Of a stretch of DNA of 64,000 nucleotides, positions 26,831 through 38,259 are shown piece by piece. The DNA is taken from NCBI RefSeq assembly GCF_009184905.1, contig NZ_WESC01000009.1, positions 124,001 to 188,000 on the forward strand, read 5' to 3'. The notes beneath the pieces are model-generated. The model did not search any database. It saw only the letters and a program-made list of their open reading frames with translations, and was not told where the DNA came from. Origin of the DNA: Parvibaculum sedimenti. Lineage in GTDB: Bacteria; Pseudomonadota; Alphaproteobacteria; Parvibaculales; Parvibaculaceae. Position numbers and translations under genes: made by a program. How positions within the stretch are numbered: the first letter of the stretch is position 1; every line of letters starts with the position of its first letter.

Positions 26831-26844
26831 TTGATCTGGATCAA
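26831..26844. promoter_or_regulatory. Exact FNR/FixK-type box
   Basis: TTGATCTGGATCAA matches the consensus TTGAT-N4-ATCAA at all ten fixed positions. It is about 490 bases before the nearest downstream gene, which weakens the case for a functional promoter site unless an unannotated transcript starts here. Confidence 0.4.
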
Positions 26845-27040
26845 CGGTGTGCCGTTCGCGTCGATGAGGGCGGCGGGTTCGCATGTTGGTCTGGGTGATA
26901 AGACCGAGCGAGCGCCGGCACCGCCGATTTTCCTTATGGCCACCAATCATCCCGATCCGCTGTTAGATCGTGAAAGGGAATTGGTCATGAACCCAGCGGG
27001 GCGGCGCCACAGGGGTCCGTCCGATCTGGACGCGTCATGC

Positions 27041-27067
27041 GTGTTTCACTATACACCCGTGAAACAC
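27041..27067. other. Inverted repeat in the empty region
   Basis: GTGTTTCAC (27041-27049) and GTGAAACAC (27059-27067) are perfect 9-bp complements around the spacer TATACACCC. It could be a hairpin or a two-half operator. It lies 13 bases from the AT palindrome at 27080. Confidence 0.5.
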
Positions 27068-27079
27068 AACATAATCTCC

Positions 27080-27093
27080 ATAATATATATTAT
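27080..27093. promoter_or_regulatory. Perfect 14-bp AT palindrome
   Basis: ATAATATATATTAT is a perfect dyad made only of A and T, unusual in this GC-rich DNA. It is a possible operator or unwinding element next to the hairpin at 27041. Confidence 0.4.
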
Positions 27094-27335
27094 CGGATAA
27101 ATGCACCAATCGTCTTGTGGTGGAAAATCCGGGTATTCCGGCCTCCGACCCAGCTTGCCTCTTCCGGTTCAAACAAAGTCGTATGCCCACCTTGCGATGA
27201 CCATCGGTGGCCATGTAAAAGGCGGCCTTGACCAGCCGGATGCTTGTGTTCGCACCGCGGCTCTGGAATGCGGGCGACGACCTCGGCTGGCGCCCCTGTG
27301 AGTGCTGTAATCGGGTGGCGTAAGGGTTTCTGATC

Positions 27336-28070
27336 ATGCTTATACGACAAGGTCCGGATCGCGACGATCATGTCGACCTCCGTCTTGGTTGCCTCCTCGC
27401 AGGCGTCGCTGGCGCCCTCAACGCGGCCGCGTTTCATGCCGTGGGATTCTTCTCCGCCAACATGACGGGAAATGTCTCAGCGCTCTCCGACCACATCGCG
27501 CTCGGCAGCTTTACGACCGGCACCTTCTTTCTCGCGATCATTCTGATCTTTGTTTTCGGTGCGCTCGTCTCGACCTTGCTCATCAATGCCGGCCGCCGGC
27601 GCAGAATGCACAGCATCTACGCCTTCAGCATCCTCGCTGAGGCTGTTCTTTTGACATTGCTTGGCTGTGCAGACCTCTGGCTCCCCGCCGCCCAGCGAGG
27701 CCCTGCATTGATCCTGGGGCTCAGCTTCCTGATGGGCCTGCAGAACGCGCTCGTCACCCGCATCTCGGATACACGCGTTCGGACGACGCATGTCTCCGGC
27801 ATGACAACCGACATTGGCATCGAGCTGGCAATGTTGCTCGACATTGCGCTGAGACGCGAACCCAGTGTCGACCCCTCGCCCTATAAATCCAAACTGCGCC
27901 TGCATCTGCAGACCGTGTTGTCGTTTCTGGTCGGCGGCGTCATTGGCGTCGCAGTCTACCACGCCGTCGGCGCCCTGCTCCTTTTCGGAACCGCGCTGTT
28001 TCTCTTCGCTATCGCCATTGAAGGGATTCTCAGCGCGCGCGACATGCCATCCACCGCCGCGAATATCTGA
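27336..28070 (+). CDS. YoaK/DUF1275 family membrane protein
   Basis: 244 residues with about six transmembrane helices. LAGVAGALNAAAF and SANMTGNVSAL at the N-terminus and GLQNALVTRISDTRVRTTHVSGMTTDIG in the middle are the diagnostic DUF1275 blocks. The function of the family is unknown; it has been proposed to be a transporter. The ATG at 27336 follows AAGGGTTTCTGATC. It converges on the OsmC-like gene with a 37-base gap. Confidence 0.9.
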   Translation: MLIRQGPDRDDHVDLRLGCLLAGVAGALNAAAFHAVGFFSANMTGNVSALSDHIALGSFTTGTFFLAIILIFVFGALVSTLLINAGRRRRMHSIYAFSILAEAVLLTLLGCADLWLPAAQRGPALILGLSFLMGLQNALVTRISDTRVRTTHVSGMTTDIGIELAMLLDIALRREPSVDPSPYKSKLRLHLQTVLSFLVGGVIGVAVYHAVGALLLFGTALFLFAIAIEGILSARDMPSTAANI

Positions 28071-28107
28071 TGCTTCCCGAGCGTTGCCGCACCTCGTCGT
28101 CCTGACC

Positions 28108-28521
28108 TTATTCCGCCAGGGACGTAGCGATCTCGGAGGACCGTTGGAGCGTCTGACTCACCGGGCATCGGTCGGCGATTTCCAGCAGACGCGCGCGCTG
28201 CTCGTCGCTGAATTCGCCCTTGATCTCGATGACGCGCTCGAACCGGTCGTGCGGTCCATCCGCGCCGACCGCGCGCCTGACGTAACGGAGGCGGACTTCG
28301 ATATGCTCCACCGGCCATTGATGCCGTGCTGCATACATGCGCAGCGTCATGGCCGTGCAGGCGCCCAAGGCCGAAAGGAGTATCTCGTAAGGGTCCGGGC
28401 CGGTGTCCTGCCCGCCGACCGTCTCTCGCTCATCGGCGCCAAGAACATGATGCCCGGCTGTGATGAACTCGCCATAGGGACCGTTACCACTCTCGGAAAC
28501 CGTTACGCTGCGCTCTCTCAT
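28108..28521 (-). CDS. OsmC/Ohr family peroxiredoxin-like protein
   Basis: 137 residues. The two family cysteines are present: Cys55 in ALGACTAMTLRMYA and Cys119 in DRCPVSQTL. OsmC/Ohr proteins reduce organic hydroperoxides and, in some bacteria, reactive sulfur species. It is last of a minus-strand set after the DUF2892 and SQR genes (46-55 bases after SQR), which suggests a role with persulfide or sulfide. The start is uncertain by three codons (ATG at 28521 or 28530); the first has weak AGATGG upstream. Confidence 0.9.
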   Translation of the reverse strand: MRERSVTVSESGNGPYGEFITAGHHVLGADERETVGGQDTGPDPYEILLSALGACTAMTLRMYAARHQWPVEHIEVRLRYVRRAVGADGPHDRFERVIEIKGEFSDEQRARLLEIADRCPVSQTLQRSSEIATSLAE

Positions 28522-28576
28522 CGCCACCATCTCTACAAGCGTTTCGTTGATCTCGCGCCTGAAGCCTGGCGCGACC

Positions 28577-29869
28577 TCACTTCGAGCGCAGCTTGTTGAT
28601 CCCGAGAAGGTTCATCACGATACGCTCATAGCCGGGCTCGCTCATCCCGCTACGAACCTTGTGCATGAAATATTTCTCAAAGGCTACCTTCGCGAGATGG
28701 ACCCAGTAGCCCTGCCCCGACCAGTTCACGTTGCGGGGCGGAATCTGGGGCACGGCGACAAATGCCACGCCGTCGTCACCGAAATCGGCGAGGCAGACCG
28801 CGTTCCATGTCGCCTCTTCCTGCGGCTCCTTGCCCGCCATGACGTCGCGAATGTTATGAGCGACTGCGGTGGCCATGGACTCGATCATATAGCCAGTCTT
28901 GGGCACACCGACCGGCACGGGCGTCTGCTCGAATGGCGGAATCGCCACGCAAACGCCAACCGCATAGACGTTGGAATATTTCGGATTGCGCTGCTGCTTG
29001 TCGATCAGCACGAAGCCGCGCGGATTGACCAGCCCTTCAATCGGCTTCCCGTCTTCGCCGAAGAAACACGAAACGCCCTTGAACGCGGGAATCATCATGT
29101 TAAGGCGCGACGGAATCTCGTGAACCTTCTTGAGCGTCCCCTCCTCCGTCATCTCGCTGACATAGACCTTGTCGGGGCCAACGCGATCGACCTTGGCGTT
29201 GGTGATCCACTTGATGTCGCGGTCACGCAAGGCCGATTCCATCAGGCTCTTGGTGTCGCCGACGCCGCCAAGGCCCAGATGACCGATATAGGGCTCGGAG
29301 GTGATGAAGGTGATCGGCACACGGTTCCTGATCTTCCGCTTGCGGAGATCGGCATTGGCGAGGAACGCGAATTCATAGGCCGGACCGAAGCAGGAAGCCC
29401 CCTGCACCGCGCCTACGACCATCGGGCCGGGATCGGCGCAGAACCGCTCCCACTTTTCCGCCAGAGCCGTTGCGTGGTCGACATGGCAGATGGAGCCGCT
29501 GTTGTGCTCCGGGCCAAATCCCTCGATTTCATCGAAGGCGAGCGCCGGTCCCGTCGCAACGACGAGGTAGTCATATTCCATCCGCGTTCCATCGCCGAGC
29601 AGGAGCGCATTCTCCGACGGCAGGACGCGCGCGGCGCCCGCAGCCGAAAAGCCGATGCCAAGCTTGGACAGAACGTCAGGAAGATGAATCTTGATGTCCT
29701 TGGGCTCACGCCATTTAAGCGCGACCCACGGATTTGACGGCACGAAGTGGAACCACTCCGTATTGGAAACGACGGTGATCTCGGCTCCGGCGCCAAGTGT
29801 CGCCTTCAATTCGTATGCCACGGTGGTGCCGCCCAAACCAGCACCCAGCACGACAACTTTCTTTCCCAT
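28577..29869 (-). CDS. Sulfide:quinone oxidoreductase-type flavoprotein
   Basis: 430 residues. The N-terminal FAD-binding motif is VVVLGAGLGGTTVAYEL (5-21), with the second at YDYLVVATGP. Conserved cysteines are Cys160 (GASCFGP), Cys268 (VSCFFGE) and Cys307 (VGVCVAI), the first in the place of an SQR redox cysteine. VPKTGYMIESMA near 322 is the FAD/quinone-side motif. The likely reaction is oxidation of sulfide to polysulfide or persulfide with electrons to ubiquinone at the inner membrane face. The ATG at 29869 follows GGAGGAGTAGGT. The alternative is a flavocytochrome c-like or NDH-2-like reductase. Confidence 0.85.
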   Translation of the reverse strand: MGKKVVVLGAGLGGTTVAYELKATLGAGAEITVVSNTEWFHFVPSNPWVALKWREPKDIKIHLPDVLSKLGIGFSAAGAARVLPSENALLLGDGTRMEYDYLVVATGPALAFDEIEGFGPEHNSGSICHVDHATALAEKWERFCADPGPMVVGAVQGASCFGPAYEFAFLANADLRKRKIRNRVPITFITSEPYIGHLGLGGVGDTKSLMESALRDRDIKWITNAKVDRVGPDKVYVSEMTEEGTLKKVHEIPSRLNMMIPAFKGVSCFFGEDGKPIEGLVNPRGFVLIDKQQRNPKYSNVYAVGVCVAIPPFEQTPVPVGVPKTGYMIESMATAVAHNIRDVMAGKEPQEEATWNAVCLADFGDDGVAFVAVPQIPPRNVNWSGQGYWVHLAKVAFEKYFMHKVRSGMSEPGYERIVMNLLGINKLRSK

Positions 29870-29952
29870 ACCTACTCCTCCCAAGGCGGGCTACCGCCGT
29901 TGCCATAGACCTCGCAGCGCAATCCGTTCCTCGCCTGAAGGGCGCCTGGACG

Positions 29953-30153
29953 TCAGAAAGCGTTTCCGGACTTGAGGCCCAGCTTGCGGAAAATCATCGC
30001 AGCGGGGCAAAAGCCCGTGAACGAAGACTGCAACAGATTGGCACCGACAAAGGCGGTGAACCAGAGCCAGTAAGGGCTGTGAATCTGACTCAATACGAGG
30101 CTGGCGAGAATCATGAATCCCGCAAAGGCTATTACGGCACGATCGATTGACAT
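29953..30153 (-). CDS. DUF2892 (YgaP-type transmembrane) small membrane protein
   Basis: 66 residues with two transmembrane helices (AVIAFAGFMILASLVLSQI and WLWFTAFVGANLLQSSF) and the signature TGFCPA with Cys49. In other bacteria this domain is fused to rhodanese (YgaP) or encoded beside SQR genes. The ATG at 30153 follows AGGGAG. It is the first gene of the probable DUF2892-SQR-OsmC operon, 83 bases before SQR. Confidence 0.88.
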   Translation of the reverse strand: MSIDRAVIAFAGFMILASLVLSQIHSPYWLWFTAFVGANLLQSSFTGFCPAAMIFRKLGLKSGNAF

Positions 30154-30167
30154 GGCTATCTCCCTGA

Positions 30168-30184
30168 AAGCCGCACTTCGGCTT
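30168..30184. other. Small hairpin in the leader of the DUF2892 gene
   Basis: AAGCCG and CGGCTT form a 6-bp stem around CACTT, 15 bases upstream of the ATG at 30153, so on the minus strand it is in the transcript leader or overlaps the promoter. Confidence 0.3.
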
Positions 30185-30214
30185 AACTTCTGCACCAACC
30201 CGAGGCGGCGCGAT

Positions 30215-30228
30215 ATGATCTGGCTCAA
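30215..30228 (-). promoter_or_regulatory. FNR-like box upstream of the DUF2892-SQR operon
   Basis: Read on the minus strand, TTGAGCCAGATCAT matches TTGAT-N4-ATCAA at eight of ten positions. It lies 62 bases before the ATG at 30153, the distance expected of a class II FNR/CRP-type activated promoter. A regulator of the CRP/FNR family is only inferred. Confidence 0.4.
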
Positions 30229-30247
30229 TCCTCAGGAGGCCTGTCTG

Positions 30248-30261
30248 TGATCAAATAATCA
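30248..30261. promoter_or_regulatory. Inverted repeat before the RND pump genes
   Basis: TGAT-caaata-ATCA, extended by flanking CTG (30245-30247) and ACAG (30263-30266). It is 78 bases before the MFP start and is a weak candidate operator for either divergent unit. Confidence 0.3.
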
Positions 30262-30338
30262 TACAGGCTTTTATATTCGTCGTTGTTAATTTAGTATTGT
30301 CTGATATATGAGTCAAACGCAACATGGCTGGGGTCGGT

Positions 30339-31315
30339 ATGTCACGACGCATAGTTCTTTCCGTTCTTACGCTCGCGCTCAGCTACGCCAGTGCCGCTGC
30401 GGCGCAGGGTGAAACAGCCACTGTTCATCTGACATCCGTGGACGATCGAAAGGCCGTTGTCGCGACCGTTGAGCCTGTCCATCAGCTCCTCGCCCGCTCC
30501 CGCATCGCCGGCACCATCACCGCCGTCAATGTGAAGGAAGGCGACAAGGTCAAGGCGGGCGACAAGATCGCCATTGTGGGCGACGAAAAGCTCATGCTGC
30601 AGATGCGCGCAACCCAGTCGCGCATCGAGGCGCAGCAGGCAGAGCGCGCCCAGGCCAAGATCGACTTCGACCGCGCCACGACGCTGCGCCGCACCGGCGC
30701 GGGTTCGCAGGCAAAGCTCGACGAGGCAAAGACCCGCCTTCAGGTCGCCGAGCGCACGCTTCAGGCCCTTCAGTCGGACCGTCAGGTCATCGAACAGCAG
30801 TCGATCGAGGGGGCCGTGCTCGCGCCGGGCGCGGGCCGTATCCTGACCGTCCCCGTGGCCGAGGGCAGCGTCGTGATGGGCGGCGACACGGTCGCTACCA
30901 TGGCGACGGACGACTATATCCTTCGCCTGGAATTGCCGGAGCGGCACGCTCGCTTCCTGAAAGCAGGCGATGAAATTCTCGTCGGCGCCCGAGGCATGCG
31001 CGAGACCGACAATTCGGCGATCCGTCCCGGCAAGGTCGTCCTTGTCTATCCACATATCGACCAGGGCCGCGTCATTGCGGATGTCGCGGTAGCCGGTCTT
31101 GGCGATTATTTCGTCGGAGAGCGGACGCGCGTATTCGTCGCAACCGGCAAGCGCGAAGCGCTTGTGCTGCCTGAATCCTTCATCTACCGCCGTTTCGGGG
31201 TCAGCTATGCAAAGCTCAAGAGCGGCGTGGAGGTCGTTGTTCAGGTCGGCGAGCCGGTGACCGGCGGCATCGAAATTCTTTCAGGCCTGCATGATGGCGA
31301 CGTTGTGGTGATGCC

Positions 31316-31319
<4 letters not shown>
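30339..31319 (+). CDS. RND efflux periplasmic adaptor subunit (MFP)
   Basis: 326 residues. Signal peptide (SVLTLALSYASAAAAQ). The lipoyl halves are GTITAVNVKEGDKVKAGDKIA and the AGRILTVPVAEGSVVMGGD segment around a short helical hairpin rich in Gln/Ala (RIEAQQAERAQAKIDF). The hairpin is shorter than in AcrA, so the pump may not need a classic TolC contact. I start at the ATG at 30339. It overlaps the RND gene by four bases (GTGA). It is divergent from DUF2892-SQR. Confidence 0.92.
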
Positions 31320-34540
<3,221 letters not shown>

Positions 34541-34557
34541 GAGCCAGGAGGATCGGC

Positions 34558-34998
34558 ATGCCTGAAAGCATTCACATTCCCTGCCCGAGATGTGGCGCCA
34601 TCAATCGCCTCCCCGAAACGCGGCGTGAGGACCACCCGACATGCGGCAAATGCGGAGCCGCGCTATTCGACGGCCACCCGATTACGATCACCGCCGGGAA
34701 CTTCTCGCGACACGCCAATGCGCAGGACCTTCCCCTGCTCGTCGATTGCTGGGCTGCGTGGTGCGGGCCGTGTCGCGCCATGGCGCCCGTCTTCGAGGCT
34801 GCCGCAGCCGAATTCGAGCCTCGCATTCGCCTCGGCAAACTCGACACTGAGGCCGAGCCGGAACTCGCCACGAAATTTCAGATCCGCGCCATTCCGACAT
34901 TGATCCTGTTCCGCGGCGGACGCGAAATTGCCCGGCACAGCGGCGCCATGAACGCGGCGATGTTACGCAACTGGATGCAGGAACATCTTCCGGCATGA
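34558..34998 (+). CDS. trxC: Thioredoxin 2 (TrxC-type, zinc-binding N-terminus)
   Basis: 146 residues. An N-terminal zinc ribbon has Cys9, Cys12, Cys29 and Cys32 (CPRC...CGKC), followed by a thioredoxin domain with the active site WCGPC at 68-72. TrxC reduces disulfides in the cytoplasm and is part of the oxidative-stress response in E. coli. It follows the RND gene by 17 bases with the ribosome site AGGAGGATCGGC, and so is probably in the same transcript. Confidence 0.95.
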   Translation: MPESIHIPCPRCGAINRLPETRREDHPTCGKCGAALFDGHPITITAGNFSRHANAQDLPLLVDCWAAWCGPCRAMAPVFEAAAAEFEPRIRLGKLDTEAEPELATKFQIRAIPTLILFRGGREIARHSGAMNAAMLRNWMQEHLPA

Positions 34999-35168
34999 GA
35001 CGGGCGGTCACTTCGGATGTGACCAAAATGAAATCCTTCCATCGTAAATTCTCCCAAGCTCCTTGTGCGACAGTTCCGCTCAGGCACAATCAGCACATGA
35101 CTATGGGCGCGATAGGCAGTAACCTCCGACGCATCCCGGATCGCCCAAGGGCGAAAGACGGAGAGCCC

Positions 35169-35393
35169 ATGGCCCTGAACAGCCTCCGAGCAAATGTCGC
35201 AACGCGACCGCATCCACTCGTCCGCGAGATCGGACTGGTGTTGGCGTTCAAGCTCGTTGCGCTGTTTTTTCTCTACACATTCTTTTTCGGCCCCTCGCAT
35301 CGCGTCGACGTGACGCCGGACGGCGTGCATGCTGCTGTCTTCGGGCCCCACACCACCAGCCCAGCCGATCCGCTGACGCGTCCTGGAGGATAA
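35169..35393 (+). CDS. cydP: Cytochrome bd oxidase small protein CydP-like
   Basis: 74 residues with one transmembrane helix (IGLVLAFKLVALFFLYTFFFG) preceded by the RPHPLVRE segment. This matches the CydP family encoded just upstream of cydA in many proteobacteria. CydP has been reported as a factor in bd oxidase maturation or stability. The ATG at 35169 follows GGAGAG. The stop is one base before the cydA start. Confidence 0.8.
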   Translation: MALNSLRANVATRPHPLVREIGLVLAFKLVALFFLYTFFFGPSHRVDVTPDGVHAAVFGPHTTSPADPLTRPGG

Positions 35394-35394
35394 G

Positions 35395-36948
35395 ATGCAC
35401 GAAATAGATATCGTAACCCTGTCGCGGCTCCAGTTCGCGCTGACGGCGCTCTATCACTTCCTCTTTGTGCCGCTCACTCTCGGTCTTTCCATACTGCTCG
35501 CCATCATGGAAACCGTCTATGTCATGACGGGACGCACCATCTGGCGTGACATGGTGAAGTTCTGGGGCACGTTGTTCGGCATCAATTTCGCCATGGGCGT
35601 CGCCACCGGCATCACCATGGAGTTCCAGTTCGGCACGAACTGGGCCTATTACTCGCACTATGTCGGCGATGTGTTCGGCGTGCCGCTTGCGATCGAAGGC
35701 CTCATGGCCTTTTTCCTCGAAGGCACTTTCGTCGGCCTCTTCTTCTTCGGCTGGGATCGCATGAGCAAGCGCGCCCATATGGTCGTAACCTGGCTGGTCG
35801 CGATCGGCAGCAATCTCTCGGCCTTGTGGATTCTCGTTGCCAATGCCTGGATGCAAAATCCGGTCGGGACGACATTCAATCCGCAGACAATGCGGATGGA
35901 AGTGAGCTCCTTCTTCGACGTGCTCTTCAATCCGGTCGCGCAGGCAAAATTTGTCCACACTGTGAGCGCGGGCTATGTCACCGGCGCCATGTTCATGCTG
36001 TCCATCGGCGCCTATTACCTGCTCCGCGGGCGGCACACCGAAATTGCGCGCCGTTCCATCACGGTCGCTGCGAGCTTCGGCCTGGCCTCCGCTCTCTCCG
36101 TCGTGGTTCTCGGCGATGAGAGCGGATACACCGCCGGCCAGGACCAGAAGATGAAGATCGCCGCAATCGAATCCATGTGGGAGACCGAACCGGCGCCCGC
36201 ACCCTTCACGCTTATCGGCATCCCCGACAGCAAAGCGCAGACGACACATTATGCCGTTCAAATTCCCTGGGCCCTCGGCCTCATAGCGACGCGCTCGCTC
36301 AACCTGCCCGTCGAAGGCATCAAGGATCTGGTGACCCAGGCGGAAGGCCGCATCCGCAACGGGCTTGTCGCCTATCGCGCATTGGCCAAGGTACAGGGCA
36401 AGGCTGGCGCCACCCTGCCCCATGAGGTCGAACCCGCGACACGAGATCTCGGTTATGCGCTGTTGCTGAAAGGTATCCGCCCGGACATCGAAAACGCGAC
36501 CGACGCCGAAATCCACGAAGCCGCCATGTCGACGATCCCCAATGTCGGCGTCCTCTTCTGGGGCTTCCGGTTCATGGTGGGCCTCGGCTTCTACTTCATC
36601 GCGCTCTTCGCGCTCGCCTTCTACCTGTCGAGCTGGCGGCGTCTCGACCGCAAGTGGTTCCTCCGCGCTGCCTTGCTGAGCCTGCCCCTACCCTGGGTCG
36701 CGGCAGAACTCGGGTGGATCGTCGCCGAATATGGACGCCAACCCTGGATCATCGATGGCGTGTTGCCGACTTTCCTCGGCGTCTCCGACGTTCCGGCAAG
36801 CAATGTTCTTCTGAGCCTTGCGGGCTTCGTCCTCTTCTACAGCACGCTCGCGGCGGTCGATCTCTATCTGATGATCAAATATGTGCGCCTCGGGCCTGAT
36901 GCGCCGACGCCGAACGCCATCCTTCATGTTCCCGCGCGAGCGGATTGA
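35395..36948 (+). CDS. cydA: Cytochrome bd ubiquinol oxidase subunit I
   Basis: 517 residues, nearly the E. coli length (522), so it has the long Q-loop (around ESGYTAGQDQKMKIAAIES to the TLPHEVEPA region). The heme-ligand His near residue 21 (ALTALYHFLFVP) and the GFRFMVGLGF segment with the heme b558 Met are present. It oxidises ubiquinol and reduces oxygen with high affinity at the inner membrane. Immediately downstream of cydP and 10 bases before cydB. Confidence 0.97.
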   Translation: MHEIDIVTLSRLQFALTALYHFLFVPLTLGLSILLAIMETVYVMTGRTIWRDMVKFWGTLFGINFAMGVATGITMEFQFGTNWAYYSHYVGDVFGVPLAIEGLMAFFLEGTFVGLFFFGWDRMSKRAHMVVTWLVAIGSNLSALWILVANAWMQNPVGTTFNPQTMRMEVSSFFDVLFNPVAQAKFVHTVSAGYVTGAMFMLSIGAYYLLRGRHTEIARRSITVAASFGLASALSVVVLGDESGYTAGQDQKMKIAAIESMWETEPAPAPFTLIGIPDSKAQTTHYAVQIPWALGLIATRSLNLPVEGIKDLVTQAEGRIRNGLVAYRALAKVQGKAGATLPHEVEPATRDLGYALLLKGIRPDIENATDAEIHEAAMSTIPNVGVLFWGFRFMVGLGFYFIALFALAFYLSSWRRLDRKWFLRAALLSLPLPWVAAELGWIVAEYGRQPWIIDGVLPTFLGVSDVPASNVLLSLAGFVLFYSTLAAVDLYLMIKYVRLGPDAPTPNAILHVPARAD

Positions 36949-36958
36949 GGAGCATCCC

Positions 36959-38104
36959 ATGGAACTGTTCGACTATACCGTCTTGCGTCTCATCTGGTGG
37001 GCCCTGCTCGGCATTCTCCTGATCGCTTTCGCCATCATGGACGGTTTCGACTTCGGCATCGCCATGTTGCAGCCCTATGTCGCCCGCAACGATGTCGAGC
37101 GGCGCGTGTTGCTCAACGTGATCGGCCCGGTATGGGAGGGAAACCAGGTCTGGTTCATTCTCGGCGGCGGCGCGATCTTCGCCGCATGGCCGATGCTCTA
37201 TGCGGTTTCCTTCTCCGGCTTCTATCTCGCGATGTTCCTGATCCTGCTGGCGCTCATCGTGCGGCCTGTCGCGATCGCCTTTCGCGGCAAGGTCGACAAT
37301 GAGCGGTGGCGGCGCATCTGGGACTGGACGTTCGTCGTCTCCGGTTTCGTTCCCTCGCTGATCTTCGGCGTGGCGTTCGGCAATCTGCTGTTGGGCGTTC
37401 CCTTCCATTTCGACCAGACGCTGCGCCTGACCTATGAAGGCAACCTGTTCGGGTTGCTCAATCCCTTCTCCCTTCTTTGCGGCCTCATAAGCCTCCTTAT
37501 GATCGCGATGCAGGGTGGCACATTCCTCGCGCTCAAGAGCGAAGAGCCGATTGCCGGACGAGCCGTGAAAGCCACGAGCGTTGCCGCTATTGCCTACATT
37601 CTGCTCTTCACTGTTGCGGGCGTCTGGATGGCCTATTCCATCAAGGGCTATGTCATTGAGGCGCCTATGATCTCCGATGGGCCGTCCAATCCGCTCCTGA
37701 AGGCCGTGAGCCGCGCAGATGGCGCGTGGCTTGCCAATTACACCAGCCACCCGTGGACCATCCTTGCCCCGGTGGTCGCCTATATCGGCGCCTTGGGCAC
37801 GCTGATCTTCGCTCGCAAGCGGTCCACCATGCTGGCATTCGCGGTGAGCAGCCTCACAATTACAGGAACGATCTGCACGGCGGGGTTCAGCCTGTTCCCT
37901 TTCCTGATGCCCTCGTCCAGCAATCCGCAAAGCAGTCTGACAGTCTGGGATGCGTCGTCCAGCCCGACCACGCTCTTCATCATGCTGGTCGCGGCCGTCA
38001 TCTTTGTACCGATCATCATCGCCTACACGAGCTGGGTCTTCCATGTGATGCGCGGTCCGGTGACGGCAGAACAGATCAAAACAGGCTCTCACAACCTCTA
38101 TTGA
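36959..38104 (+). CDS. cydB: Cytochrome bd ubiquinol oxidase subunit II
   Basis: 381 residues. IAFAIMDGFDFGIAMLQPYV and IGPVWEGNQVWFILGGGAIFAAWP are the conserved CydB N-terminal blocks, the second holding residues of the proton path. It pairs with CydA. The ATG at 36959 follows GAGGAGCATCCC. It is followed by cydX after 15 bases. Confidence 0.97.
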   Translation: MELFDYTVLRLIWWALLGILLIAFAIMDGFDFGIAMLQPYVARNDVERRVLLNVIGPVWEGNQVWFILGGGAIFAAWPMLYAVSFSGFYLAMFLILLALIVRPVAIAFRGKVDNERWRRIWDWTFVVSGFVPSLIFGVAFGNLLLGVPFHFDQTLRLTYEGNLFGLLNPFSLLCGLISLLMIAMQGGTFLALKSEEPIAGRAVKATSVAAIAYILLFTVAGVWMAYSIKGYVIEAPMISDGPSNPLLKAVSRADGAWLANYTSHPWTILAPVVAYIGALGTLIFARKRSTMLAFAVSSLTITGTICTAGFSLFPFLMPSSSNPQSSLTVWDASSSPTTLFIMLVAAVIFVPIIIAYTSWVFHVMRGPVTAEQIKTGSHNLY

Positions 38105-38119
38105 GAGGAGGATGAATTC

Positions 38120-38224
38120 ATGTGGTATTTTTCCTGGGTACTCGGCCTCGGCCTCGCCTGCTCCTTCGCAATCTTCAACGCCATGTGGCTTGAATTTCAC
38201 GAAGACAACGAAGACCTGGGCTGA
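38120..38224 (+). CDS. cydX: Cytochrome bd oxidase accessory small protein CydX
   Basis: 34 residues: MWYFSWVLGLGLACSFAIFN and then an acidic tail ending EDNEDLG. This is the CydX/YbgT single-helix subunit that stabilises the CydAB hemes. It lies 15 bases after cydB, with GAGAGGAGGA as ribosome site. Too short for many gene callers, but it fits the family in length, position and the WYFSW start. Confidence 0.93.
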   Translation: MWYFSWVLGLGLACSFAIFNAMWLEFHEDNEDLG

Positions 38225-38225
38225 A

Positions 38226-38242
38226 AGCCGATCGGATCGGCT
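38226..38242. terminator. Possible weak terminator after cydX
   Basis: AGCCGAT and ATCGGCT form a 7-bp stem around CGG, two bases after the cydX stop and 18 before the glgX start. No T-run follows, so it may attenuate rather than end transcription. Confidence 0.35.
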
Positions 38243-38259
38243 CACCCGCCGGCAAGGCG

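Larger units (their letters stand above)
26682..27335. other. Intergenic region without supported gene
   Basis: About 650 bases between the MBL hydrolase and the DUF1275 gene. Short frames exist on both strands but none has a ribosome site, a recognised family or a natural composition. It holds an exact FNR-box match (26831-26844), a hairpin (27041-27067) and an AT palindrome (27080-27093), listed separately. It could be degenerate DNA or a long regulatory or non-coding region. Confidence 0.5.

Noticed and set aside
26825-27100. Plus-strand 91-residue frame in the empty region
   Set aside because: No ribosome site, no family match, and a composition unlike a folded protein.
27090-27437. Minus-strand 115-residue frame overlapping the DUF1275 start
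   Set aside because: No recognised family, overlaps a well-supported gene on the other strand, and has an odd His/Arg-rich composition typical of an antisense shadow.
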